Position numbers and translations under genes: made by a program
Part shown: positions 45,854-57,139 of the stretch, piece by piece
How positions within the stretch are numbered: the first letter of the stretch is position 1
How the letters are laid out: the number at the start of each line of letters is the position of its first letter
The notes under the pieces: model-generated
Told to the model about the DNA's origin: nothing
The model's input: the letters and a program-made list of their open reading frames with translations, nothing else
Databases searched by the model: none
Assembly (NCBI GenBank): GCA_037179335.1
Contig: JAKZHN010000007.1
Coordinates: forward strand, 62,001-126,000
From: Cyclaneusma minus
Taxonomy: Eukaryota; Ascomycota; Leotiomycetes; Marthamycetales; Marthamycetaceae
Direction of reading: 5' to 3'
DNA length: 64,000 bases

Positions 45854-46397
45854 CTTGTCGCAAGGCAGGAGACAAGAGTGGCCAACAGGAGAGATGAGTC
45901 GCAAAGCTTCTGTGGAGAAGAGAAGCGGGACGGAGAGGATGCGGCGGAGTTGGTGGTGCTCGATTATGTTGATGGCGATGGCGAAGCTGGTGTCGAGCTT
46001 ACAGCACCAGCCAGCCAAACAGCTCTCAGGCAGAAAGGCGCCACGCTAGCGCGCCAGCCTTGCCCAAAGTTTGGCTTGTGTACCTGACTCGCCTAACCGG
46101 GCACTTATGTACTCCATCTCTATAAGTACGTTCCAAGTCTTCAAAACTCGTGATCGTTTTAACGATTTAAAGAAAACGGATCACTCGGAACGTCCTAATT
46201 AAGTAATTATCGGGAGTATTCTTGTCTTCGGGAATACTCTCGATTATTGGTATTGTTCTCGAGAGTTACAAACTCTCTTCACAATCCAATCTCGTTCACT
46301 TCTTCACTGCAACATGAAACGGAGCATCACCACCGACCACTATTGATGTGTATCAACTGCGCACCAAGGACTTTCCGCTGGTGATCGAAAACTTGCC
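45854..46397. promoter_or_regulatory. Divergent RPT6/F-box promoter with inverted repeats
   Basis: 544 bases between divergent starts. A stem of about ten pairs with one bulge lies at 46151-46183 (TGATCGTTTT ... AAAACGGATCA), and wider arms ACGTTCC/GGAACGT flank it. A second 8-bp stem (GAGTATTC/GAATACTC) is at 46214-46239. The region around these repeats is AT-rich. Function is unknown. Confidence 0.4.
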
Positions 46398-48222
46398 ATG
46401 GCTTCCTCCGTTGCATCCGAGTTCTCCAAACTCACAAATGGGCCGGCTCGCAAAGCAGCGTAAGTGGTCTCCTACTGATACCTGTTAATACCTGTTAAGG
46501 GATGCTGACCTGACTGCTGCCAGTCTCCAAGAACTCCTCCCCATGTTGACGACGTCTGAAATGCGCTTCCTGTCAGAGAATCTACCCACTTTCGTCAATG
46601 ACTTCATTCCAGCCTTACCTGTGGAGGTTGTCCTTGAAATCGCCAAACATATCGATATCCTCGATGTGTTCCAGTTTCAACGGGTCTCACATGACTGGAA
46701 GAAGTGCTGGTCTTCGTCGCGTCTTATTGACGACCTCATGAAGGCCAACTTCAGATCCTCGTATGAGGCGTGTCAAACCTTGTCCGCCGCAGACCGTAAG
46801 TCAAGGTTCGACGAGGAAGCCTCACTTGTGGGACCCCTTCGAACAGGGAAGTTCCATTCGACCAACAATTACCCAACAATGCCTCCCCCGTCATATGACG
46901 TTGATCTTGACTTTTACGAACCAAGGATTTCGCATTGGACCTACTTCGACGGCAATGTTGCTTACGCCAAAGGCTACATAGTATTCGTTCATTCCCTTGT
47001 GGACAATACGGTTAGGGAATTCGTATCACCGGACCGAACAGGCGTGATAGCTCTGGGACTTGGCAGTCAGTATTTGGTTGCTGCTGTGGATTCCAGGTAA
47101 GCCTCCTACTCTGCCATTGTTTCCAAGCTGCCAGTGACCTGCCCTAATACTCTGCACAGCACAAAGGTCTACATCTGGGACCTTGCTACGGAAGAGCATT
47201 CCCATCTGAGATTGCCTCACAGCCGCTATCTAGGCTATCGATACAATATCACGGTACAAGAGGACAAAGTTCTATTCCGCTTGGAGGGTGAAGTCATTCT
47301 TCACGTTGTGAACGGAAAGACCACCGCTCTGCCTGCTCCGGTCGCTGAACCACAATTGAAACCGTTGAGTACCTTCTTCCACCCGTCCCAGGACCTCGCT
47401 GTCGTAGTATTTGGGCTCACAAGGCATGGAGCAAGGCAAGCCCTGGCCGATGAGATGGTAGTCCAGACATATCAAAACGGAAGTTTGGTACAATGTCACA
47501 CCGCGAAAGCACCTGTCATCAGAGGTTACGAGTTATGGAAACGGTCATTCCTCAAGGACGAGAGAGCTCGGCCTGTGGACAAAAAGGGGAATTTTATCCT
47601 TGCACAGGGACTCGATCAAAATCCAGACGCGAGCGCAAGCAAGCCCTTTGAGTGGTCTGCCAAACCCCGCAGAGGCCAGGAACAGACCTACATCCCATGG
47701 GCCCTCCTGTACAATGTCTACGACCAAAAGTTATCTTTCCAGGTATGCCTCAAGCCAGATGCCTCGGAGACAGCACGACTTCTCGTCGACAACTTGCAAG
47801 ACCACATTGACCCCGCGCGGCATTTCTGGGGTGGACGCTGCTTTTTATCCTTTTTTCTTAAGCCTCTTGACTCTAAAGAAGACAGCTTTTATGAGCAGAA
47901 GCATCTGGTCGCCGCTGTTTTCAAAAGCTGTTCGCAGGACGAGATTCATGACCCCCAAGAGCCGCAGCGGAGCTACCTATGGCCCATAGATCCTCTTCCT
48001 CCACAGCTTCTACAGGAGGGTAATCGGCTGACCAATAGTTTTGATACTTGGACTGGTATACAAGGGATTGAAGGAGATGGAAGATTCGTGGTAGCCATGA
48101 CCCCAGTTCGTTTTGTGGCCTGGACATTAGACAGGAAGATTGATCTTGGGAACAAGGGAACTCCAGTGACATCAACCAGAAGCCTTGATGCGGGGCCTGA
48201 AGTTGATGTTGATGGGTGGTAG
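46398..48222 (+). CDS. F-box protein with C-terminal propeller-like region
   Basis: Exons 46398-46459, 46524-47096 and 47160-48222, with introns of 64 and 63 bases, give 565 residues. F-box proteins link substrates to SCF ubiquitin ligases through Skp1. The F-box is at about 49-92 (IPALPVEVVLEIAKHIDILD, then VFQFQRVSHDWKKCW). From about 170 the protein has beta-rich, WD-like strands (GVIALGLGSQYLVAAVDS, STKVYIWDLATEEHSHLRLP, NITVQEDKVLFRLEGEV), typical of the large fungal F-box/propeller group. No canonical WD repeat count can be assigned. The substrate is unknown. The gene is divergent from RPT6, which may be chance. Confidence 0.85.
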
Positions 48223-48993
48223 TTTTTCTATGAGGAAGTGGGAAAACTGAATACCCATGGTATGTGAGCATAGCGGAATTCCAAACATCAAATGCTCGGT
48301 TCAGGGATCCGAACCTGCTCGCTTTGATCGCCCTTAAATCGCTGCAACGGTGCCACCATAGCAGGCTCCTACCTAACTTCCGATTCCGATTCCTATGCTG
48401 GCCAATCTGAGAAGCTCGGATGCGTTAACTACTCCACCGCTGCGCTAAGATTTAGTTATCCTGTTTCCATCCAACGATCTAGATCGTCTCGTATAAAAAT
48501 GGATCCTAGCACACCGGGGTTTTCTAGCTTTGACCGCGTAACGCGTTGCCCATGTGCTCTGTGCCATGAAATACCCTACATAGCAGTCAGTTATCGACTC
48601 CAAGAACCAGAAACTTGACCATGGTATATATAATTATCCTTCCATTTCTCAAATAGAGAGCCGTCCCTCAAGAGTCACGATCTCACTTACGGCCTGTGTA
48701 ATGTGCATGTAAAATTTGAAAAGGGGATGACTCTGTCCAGTTTTCAACGTGCGAAAGTGCGAAACCGCCTCCAATTATTCCGAGTACAGCAGTGACCGGT
48801 CATCTTAGGAATGACTTAGCAGTAAAGTAAGATGATCACGAATACTCCAGCTCACAAAAATAACAGAAGCCCGAAACCGGGACGCAACTGAACAGTAGGG
48901 TAAAAGTCATCTATTTCTCTAGTTCTTATTTTCCTCACCCTTAGTTTCAACGGCTCGAGTCCCGCAATGCCTCTACCACCACCCACCCCCTCT
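48223..48993. other. Convergent intergenic region with tRNA-like promoter boxes
   Basis: On the minus strand TAGCGCAGCGGTGG (within 48434-48448) matches an A box and GGTTCGGATCC (48305-48315) nearly matches a B box. They lie about 120 bases apart, too far for a normal tRNA, and no acceptor stem can be paired. It may be a tRNA-derived SINE or tRNA relic. The rest of the stretch shows nothing. Confidence 0.3.
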
Positions 48994-50205
48994 CTACGCA
49001 CCCACAGCCTTCAAGCTCTTGACCGTATCAACGATACAATCCTCCAGACTATGAAACTCAATCCCCAACACCTCCCTCGTCCTCGAATTATCAATCTTAA
49101 AATGCCCTTCCTTCGGATAATCACCACCCTTCGCATCCTCCTTCGGCAACTTCTCCTTATACTCCGGAAAGTTCTTTCGAATAATCTCCACCACCTCCCT
49201 ATTGCTAAAATGTCCCGCAGTGACGAAAAACCGCTTACCGTCGGCTTCGGACAGTTCGGCGGCTTTGACGTGTGCGAGGGCTACGTCGCGCACGTCGATC
49301 CAGGCGTAGGTGCCGGTGGGCGGGATTTCGCCGGTGCTGTTGGTGCCATCGATGAAGTTGCGGATGCGCTGGTTGGAGGTGTTGAGGGCGGAGAGGGAGT
49401 TGAGGTAGTGCACGATGGGGCCGAAGACGAGGGGCGGGTTGATGGTTGCGAGGGTGAAGTTGGGCTTCTCCTTTTCGACGAATTCCCAGGCGGCTTTCTC
49501 GGCGAAAGTTTTGCTTCCTGTGGTTTCGAGGGGTTAGATGCTTGATATTTCTCCTGGATGTACTGAGAATTGGGAATTTGGGGAAGGCGAGACGTACCTC
49601 GGTAGCCGTTGGCAGGATTCTCCTCGGCCTGTTCAAGAGTAATCGTATTCCAGTCTTTCTCGGAGAAGGTGTGCTTCGGGTCGTTCATAGTCTCGTTTGA
49701 GAGAATGGCGGCGAAGGAGGAGGTGATTACGACTTTCTTGACCGAGGGAGCGCTCTTCTTGATCGCTTTTAGTACACCGGTCGTGCCGATGATGGCAGGA
49801 TCCAGTAGATCCTTCTTCGTATCTTTGACATTGAAGTGAAAGGGAGAGGCAGTATGGATCACAATGTCAAAGGGAGGGTCGGAGATGACAGCTTTGTCGA
49901 AAGCACCCTCTTGGGCGATGTCCTCGACGATGGCGAAGCCGAGATCGGCATTAGGGTGAGCTTTGGCGATGCGGTCGGCTTTCTCTTGGGAGCGGACGGT
50001 TGTTACGACGGAGTGGCCACGCTGGAGAAGGGTGTCCAGGACGTGGGCTGCGATAAAACCGCTTCCACCTGGAGGGTTGTGGTGATCAGCGGTTTGCAAT
50101 CGAGATGTTGGATGTTGGAGGTTGAAGAGGGGTAGCGGGGTAGATATTAAGCCAATGGACATTGCTTGAGCTTCAAAACTTACCAGTGAGCAAGACGCGA
50201 GGCAT
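48994..50205 (-). CDS. NAD(P)-dependent reductase (extended SDR, GRE2/DFR-like)
   Basis: Minus-strand exons 50205-50184, 50068-49598 and 49517-48994, with introns of 115 and 80 bases, give 338 residues. The first exon has only 22 coding bases and splits the nucleotide-binding loop, which is restored as TGGSGFIAAH at about 7-16. Other marks of the extended short-chain dehydrogenase group are VIHTASPFHF, VKKVVITSSFAA with the active-site Ser, the catalytic YRGSK (YxxxK, split by the second intron) and NPPLVFGP. This group reduces aldehydes, methylglyoxal, dihydroflavonols or other ketones with NADPH; the substrate cannot be inferred. The protein is probably cytosolic. Confidence 0.92.
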
Positions 50206-51061
50206 GATTGATTTGGTATTTGGTACGTGGTCAATTCGTGCGAGCTTGAATTTGAGAATCGGCTTGGGTAGCTCTCTTGGGAGAATGTTGATGTTTATAT
50301 AGAGTAGGACCTTCAAGCTTCAACTACCGGTTCAAAGATGCCGACGGGCGACGGCGGCAAACAAAACGTCACCAAACTCTAGAGCTGCATTCTTAGTGTG
50401 ATTCTCGGCGCTACAGAAGACCCCGATCTATCTCCTGCAAGATATGTCGCTATTGTAATAGAATAGTCCAAGATGGAGTATTTCCGTGCCCAATCTTTGT
50501 TTCGGTATCGAGTACTGTTCGAGTACAAAGGCGGAGCCAGCAATAGGATACAGTTGATACAGTCAGGGACTTGCAACTGCCTTGAGGAGAACTACATGTG
50601 AGCGCTGCAATAATGTCTCCCAATGTCAACGTCCCAAGTCGATTCCGATTCGGATGAGTATCGGATGACGGCCATAACCTGATCCCGAGTCCACAAACGA
50701 GTTTTGTTTGAAACTAGGAATTGGAGTATGTCAGGATTTCGCGTAACGACTTTGCGTCTTCTTTTGGGGGAAATAAGACTTCTTTTGTATTTATGTTGAT
50801 GTGATAGCATCAGACTGGTGTAGACATCGGCTTCGATGTTTCCAGTGTCATGGTTCCCAGCGGTTCAGGCCTCTCCCTTGATTTTCAAGAGGCTAGTATC
50901 CTCTCGAGTTTGCCAGTGGGACCATATATGTAGTGTCTCCTCCTGTGTCTCAGTGACGCGCAAGCACTGCACGCAAAATTGCCCCTGAGCTGCTAACACT
51001 CAACCCATTCGGAGTTGTCAAGCCATAGCGTCTTCATTCATCGTGGGTATATCTAGCCTCT
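50206..51061. other. Intergenic, no gene seen
   Basis: Promoter of the reductase and 3' region of the OLA1 gene. No further feature was supported. Confidence 0.5.
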
Positions 51062-52518
51062 CTATCCCTTGGCTGCGCCAGCCTTAAACAACACAATATC
51101 GCCATCGGCGAGTTCGTAGTCCTTTCCTTTCGTCAGGATCTTGCCCTTGGCCTTCACCTCCGCTTCCTCACCACCGTGTTCTCTCAAGACCGAGTAGTTG
51201 TAGACAATACATTGGATGAAAGTCTTCTCAAAGTCACCGTGGATGACACCAGCGGCTTGTGGTGCCTTGGTACCGGCTCTGATAGTCCACTGCCTGACTT
51301 CGTCGGGACCAGTGGTGAAGAAACTGTTAAGGTTGAGAACCTTACGCATAGTAGTAATGATCTTTGGCAGAGCCGACTCGACACCAAGAGTCTTGAGTTC
51401 AGCCTTGACCTCGTCCTCGGTTTCGAAACGAGTCAGACGTTCCTCAAGACAGATGGAGATCGGGAGAATTGGGTCACCAGCAGCGTGAGTCTTGATCCAC
51501 TCGGCAATCTTGGGGAGATGCTTGTTCTTCTTGCGAACGTAGTCCTTCTCACTGAGATTGACGAGGTAGACAACTGGCTTGGCAGTAAGGAGGAAAAGAG
51601 GGTTGATGACCTCAACCTAGATTGCAAGCCAGTCAGCGACGTACTTGAATTGAAATATAAGATGTGCAATGTAGGAAGTGGTAAAATAAATTCAGAACGG
51701 GTTTTGTATCTCAGTATGCTCTCTCCGTTAAAGTGAGGCATTCGACGAGCTGGGATTATCAGGCCTCATGGCCTTTTGTCATCATGAAGTGCGAGGTGAA
51801 GGTGCGAAAAAATGCTGGATGACATACCTCCTTAGGAGACCAGTTACCCTTGCGAACGTCACCACCCTCGTTGAGCAGGGCGAGGACCTTCTCGATGGTG
51901 GCCTCTTCTTCCTTCAGCTTCTTCATCTCCAGACTTTGGCCTCCTCGTCGAGTCAGCTTCTTCTGGTTCTCAAGAGCCTTCTCAACGAACTCAATGTCCT
52001 TGATTCGGAGCTCTTCGCTGATAATGTCCAAATCTCTGACTGGGTCGACATCACCCTCGACGTGGATAATCTCGGCATCGTCGAAGCATCGCACGACTTG
52101 GAAGATGGCATCGACGGCACGGATGTGGGACAAGAAAGCGTTTCCGAGACCAGCACCAGTAGAGGCGCCTCTGGTCAGACCGGCAATATCGTAGATAGTG
52201 AGATGTGCGGGGACTCTGGACTTAGGGTTGTACTTCTCGCAGAGCCAGTCGAATCGCTCATCCGGCACAAGGACACGCGACTCTTCGGGTTCGATGGTTG
52301 CGTAAGGGAAGTTCTGGGGCTGGTTAGCGACACGTTGCGGTTGAGAACCTTGGGAAGCAATTGCAGCTTACGGCGGGGTTACCAAGAGAACACTTTGTGA
52401 TGGCCTGGAAGAGAGTCGACTTTCCCACGTTGGCGAGACCAACAATACCGCTCTTCAGGTTGTTGCCAGGTCGGCCCAGCAGGACCTTCTCCTCCTTGGC
52501 GGCCTTCTTGGGAGGCAT
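51062..52518 (-). CDS. ola1: Obg-like ATPase OLA1/YchF
   Basis: Minus-strand exons 52518-52372, 52313-51828 and 51616-51062, with introns of 58 and 211 bases, all phase 0, give 395 residues, the normal length. OLA1 is a cytosolic P-loop NTPase of the Obg/YchF family that prefers ATP and associates with ribosomes and the proteasome. The P loop GLANVGKST is at 27-35, followed by NFPYATIEPE (switch region), IYDIAGLTRGASTGAGLGN (G3 region), a helical coiled-coil insertion (KKLTRRGGQSLEMKKLKEEE) and YLVNLSEKDY in place of the NKxD motif, as in this family. The C-terminal TGS domain includes GVIHGDFEKTF and the closing YELADGDIVLFKAGAA. It is divergent from the PPPDE gene. Confidence 0.95.
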
Positions 52519-53124
52519 CTTGCGGGGTTTTGCGTAAGCTCTGGAGGGGTTGAGGACGACCGTGCAGCTAAGCAGGCCGAAAAAACTGATCGCAGGACTT
52601 GCTGCAGATCGGTGGAAAGAGGAGCGGGGAGAAGAGAAAAGGCGCAGGGCGGGGGTTGAGAAAGACGTGGTGAAGGTGGTTCAATTCGGCAGCAGCCCTG
52701 TGCGTGAGAGGAAGGTTTGAAGGCCTCCTCTCGATGCGCTGGGAGCTTGCAGAAGGTGTCTCTGGCGGGCTGGGCAGGGAATTTAGTGAAAGATTCCGCA
52801 GCTGCCCGCTCAGCATCGGCGAGAGAATTTGCGCTGATTTTGTGCGAGGGGCGGGCTTGGCAGTCATGTGATCCGCGGGTGCGGGGAAACTATCGGCCGC
52901 GAGATAGCAGCAACGGCCGAGCTCGGGCTGGCCAGCAACAGTCCGTGCCGTCGTCAGAGCTTCAGCGGTTCCAGCAGATGTCACCGTCACCTTGGTCGTC
53001 TCCCCCGGCCACTGATCTCGGCCTCCCTACCTTCCTCCTCTAGTCTCCCGCCCGTCCTATAAGTTGATGCCTTATCTCATACTCCCGCCCACTGCTTGAG
53101 ACTGCTTGATTGTAGATAGCCCCC
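52519..53124. promoter_or_regulatory. Divergent OLA1/PPPDE promoter
   Basis: 606 bases between divergent start codons. GC-rich with no obvious TATA box; no conserved element was identified. Confidence 0.5.
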
Positions 53125-53989
53125 ATGGCCGGGCCACCCTCCGTCAAGAAGAGCTCGCGGAGGCCTTCTGGCGCATCGCACAGGCACACTTTGTCTCTCC
53201 AGAAAACCGAAATTACCATCAATGTCTACGACCTGCTTCCCGTGAGTCCCTCGGCGCACAAGACGCTACCAGCCAGCTAAATGTTCTTTGCGACAGCCTG
53301 GTCGATTCTCCTCGATACTATGGACCGTGGGCGCCTCTTTACTGCATTCCGGCGTCCAAATCAACCACCGCGAATATGCATTTGGTGGCCATGATAAGAG
53401 AGGCATGACTGGCGTCTACTGGACCAAGCCAAAGACCGAGCCTCCGGGTGGCACCTTCAAATGCGAGATCCTCCACGGCTTCACTCTGCAAGCTCCCGCC
53501 GAGATCGACGCTGTGATCAAGGAAGCCTCCGAAGCTTTCCAAGGCACAGCATATAACCTCCTAACCAAGAACTGCAATCACTTCACCTCATACCTCTGCG
53601 AGAAGCTTACGAATCGCCCAGCGCCTTCTTGGCTGAACCGAGCTGCTTCTATCGGTGTCGCTCTTCCATGCGTGGTTCCTAGGGAATGGATCGCACCCCC
53701 CGATTTCGATACTGCGGATGGCGAATTGCTGGAAGAGGAAGAGGATGATATGGATGCACACGAGAGGTCGAGAATGCTTCGACACGAACAGACCCAGGAT
53801 AGGCATAACCACGAGAACCGTACGAGAATGCTTAGGTTTGGGGCCAAGATTGACGAAGAGGAAGAGGAATGGGACAGCGAAGAGGAGCGACGAAATGGCG
53901 GTAGTGGAAAGGGGAAGGCGCCGGTCCGAGACACTTCTGGAAGGGTGGTGCCCCCTGCGGAGAGAGCTCCAGTACCTCGGACACGGTAG
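53125..53989 (+). CDS. PPPDE-family peptidase (DeSI-like)
   Basis: Exons 53125-53241 and 53297-53989, with a 55-base intron, give 269 residues. PPPDE (DUF862) proteins are papain-fold thiol isopeptidases that remove SUMO or ubiquitin. The conserved core is present: VYDLLP near the start, GASLLHSGVQI with catalytic His56, YAFGGHDKRGMTGVYW, and NLLTKNCNHFT with catalytic Cys132, then LCEKLTNRPAPSWLNRAA. The C-terminal third is an acidic, charged tail (EEEEDDMDAHERSRM, EEEEEWDSEEERR) of unknown role. The intron falls between the first strand and the PGRF segment. The assignment is firm; the specific modifier removed is not known. Confidence 0.92.
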
Positions 53990-54809
53990 GTTTGGGCGGA
54001 GAAAACTGATGATACCACAGTGTTTCTTGCACGGTGTTATGGCGTTAGGAGCTTGGACGGATAGCAGCGAGTGATGCTTCGCCCCAAGAGAGAATCTACT
54101 CCACACTGTACATATCGCCTCGCTACTGGACATGGAGTCGAGGTATTGCATAAGGGCGTCTGTCAATGCTGTACGTATTCCAATACCACGTCGCTTTTGA
54201 GAGTATCGAGATCATGACTTCAAATTTCTGATATCATGTCATTCGAACCCTCTCTTGCTGAAGAAGTCCAATGATGCTGAGCACAGACAGCCCCCCTGAC
54301 CGCAATCAATATGGTCATGATCTAGTCGTCGTTCAACAAGGAGAATTTTCCCTAGATATGCGATTGATACGATTGTAAAGTTACACGTTGTATCCCTGAG
54401 ATGGCGGGGTTTCACTTTTCAGTGGCAATTCTCCGGCCAAGTAACCCGTGCACATCTTACGGTCAAAACTTGTTCGTACGGGTTGGGATTCGTGTAGCTT
54501 CCAGATTTACTGCTTGAAGCGGCTCTCAAATATTTCTGCGCCTTTTCCGTTGGAGTTCTGACTGCTTGTAGCAGATATGACTCTACACTACCTAGGTATC
54601 TTGTGAAAGAGGGGGTTGGATTCTCTACCTACCCAGCTAGCTTGCAAAAACTGATAGTTCAGTTCGAGCGGGGGCTACCTAAAGTATTGCAAGTTCCGAA
54701 GTGTCAGGGGCTCAATCTCAAAGCGTGGAACCAAGTAGGGCTAACCATGCCTCCCCCTCATCTCCTCCGTAGCGGAGCGGAGAGAAATAGCGAAGGTATG
54801 GTTATCCTA
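53990..54809. other. Intergenic, left of the MITE
   Basis: 3' region of the PPPDE gene; no other feature seen. Confidence 0.5.
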
Positions 54810-55036
54810 CAGTGGGTGGAAAAAAGTCTGAATACGGCCTACAGTCTCTGCTGGATTGCGAATATCCCAAATAACCAGGAAATTTTCCAGTAACGTAACT
54901 AGGAATATTTCAGGTGCTTTGGAATATTCCAAGTAATTTGGGACATTTCAGGTTATTGGGAATATTCCTGGTTATTTGGGATATTTACAATTATTCGGAG
55001 ACTGTAGACCGTGTTCAGACTTTTTTCCTCCCACTG
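54810..55036. mobile_element. 227-bp MITE with 39-bp TIRs and TA target duplication
   Basis: The left terminus (54810-54848, beginning CAGTGGGTGGAAAAAAGTCT) and the right terminus (54998-55036) are inverted copies with three mismatches in 39 bases. Both ends are bordered by TA (54808-54809 and 55037-55038), the Tc1/mariner target duplication, and the CAGTGG start is typical of that superfamily. The 149-base interior has no coding capacity and is a string of diverged 18-24-bp units near CAAGTAATTTGGGATATTC. It is non-autonomous and needs a transposase from elsewhere; none is in this window. Confidence 0.88.
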
Positions 55037-57139
55037 TAGGTGAAGCCGTGAGCCATCTTCGTCACACAACCCGAAGCCTCGGAACTGGGAAGACATTTAC
55101 TCTCGAAGCAGTGCCAGTGTCACATGCTTCATGGAGAATTGATTTGAGGAACCCCAAGTGACAAGTGACATAGTGCACCAGGCATGATTTAGTTGCACAT
55201 CCCCGACACGCGGGCATGGAATCTCAAGTGACTGTGACAAAGGGTATAGGGCCTATTTAATTTCATTTTCCGAACTCTGGGGTCGGGGGCCTTGAACTGA
55301 TGAAACAATTTGGATGGGTAGTATGGACGTGTCAGAGGTCACTTGTGATACCAGGCCTGTGAAGCCGGAGGTCATTGTGTGAGTTTGAATTCGACACAAG
55401 AGCATCTTTCTCAGTCTCACCCACCCGAAAACCCTTTTGCAATTTATAGAGCGAGCCTCGCACTACATAGGGCTGATCACTTAGCTTTTCCTCGAAATGA
55501 GAGTGGTTTCTATAAACTGTTACTATGAGATTTCACTCTTCCAGTTACAATACGCTCTTACTTCGAAGCGGATACGGATCTGGTACTTCGAACCGTGCCA
55601 TCTCATACTCGCCTGCAACCCTCTCAACATTAGCCCACCGGCTACCTCCTTCTGTGCCTGGACGCAAGCCCGAAAGGACTGCGAGGCCAGCGGGATGTAA
55701 GGGACGGCCGGGCGAATGGGTGGGCGCCTACGATCATTCTGTGGTGTCACAGTGGGGGTGTGTGCCGGAAGTAGAAGGACGGCTCACTGGTAAAGATGAG
55801 GAGGCCAAGCTGTCCATCACTGCCAATCGTCCGATACACAAAAGTTTCAATTATACCGTCCTACCCCGAGGTAGTACAAAATACGAGGCTGGCCCAAGAG
55901 GAGAATGAACTCGGTATCGTTGAAAGCGACGTTGAAGCCCTAGACCCAAGGATGACCGATGCGGATGATCATAGTAGCCTCAGCCTTTATTAACTTCAAT
56001 TGGCTGTACAACTCTGGGCTTCGTCTCAAGGCTTTCGTGTAAGTGCAACACTTCCGGAGTATTCTCCTCTATCATGAGCAAGTCGATATTTGCGCATTCA
56101 ATCTATGTTCGAGATACTGGTTGGCGGGTTGTGGGGTAATGCAAGAACGGAGACTGGGAGCAGATTGTTTGCAGGGGGCACGAGCTTCCCGTGTGTGTGT
56201 CTGGTGAGACATGGGAGCCAGACGGGTGCCGGGGTGGACTTCGTACGTGACACTTTCATCTATTCCAGCGAGTATGGACCGATTTGAGGAGATTTAGATT
56301 ACGGGCTCAGGATACTGAAATCAGGAACCTACGAACATCCCCACTGTCTAGAGGGACTATTTTCTCTCGGGGGTTTTAACTAATTTTGTTTGCGGCATAT
56401 ATTTCGTGAAGCTATTATCCCGAAGCGGGTGCATTTCTCGCAAATCTTGCCAGTTAAAAGCCACGAGCTGACCCCACTTCCCCAGATCTTCCAGCATGAC
56501 ACCCGCCCGAGAATCGAGTGGATCTTTGCCTGTCAACACTACATATGCGGAAAAATAATGTGTCATGGCGAAATGCCATTCGCGGATCTTTTCTTCCCGT
56601 GCTACTTTAGTCCAGGGCAGCTCACAGCCTCAACTTTCCCCATCTCATGAATGGGATCTGCACTTGCTAGTCCTTTCGTAGCTGCAACCCCCGAACGTGC
56701 AGATTTTTATCCATGTAGTTGAAGACTTGAGATAGGTCACATCGGTCAACAACCACGAGCCGGCGCGTGGCCGGAGGTGTGCCCCATGACACCACTGCCT
56801 CGAAATATTGGCAGGATCCCAATTCTCCGTGGCAGCCTTCTTCCACTTCGTCGATGGCAAGATTTGTTTGGCGTCCGGCTACGACGCCAGGCGGCGGTTA
56901 CATGGACCAATCTCATGGTGTAGACCCACCGTTCCTCTCTCAAGGAATCTGAAATAATTACGTCCCATGAGGCCTCGGTAGCTTGGGTAACTTCGTGGCT
57001 CCTGAAAGCTCCCTACTCCATGTGACGTTGTGAATATGTCTCCGTATATATCAGGAGGCGAGCCTCGTGGGGATTTAGCCGTAGGTTTCTTTCTACTGCC
57101 AGAGGGAACCACCACCTGCTTCCATCACTCTCGTTCAAG
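55037..57139. other. 2.1-kb intergenic stretch
   Basis: Frames at 55497-55993 and 56390-56650 have no domain, signal peptide or splice support. The end contains the promoter and leader of the esterase gene. No repeat was recognised. Confidence 0.45.

Noticed and set aside
55497..55993. Overlapping frames in the 55.5-56 kb gap
   Set aside because: Frames are short, lack homology I can recognise and do not join through plausible introns.
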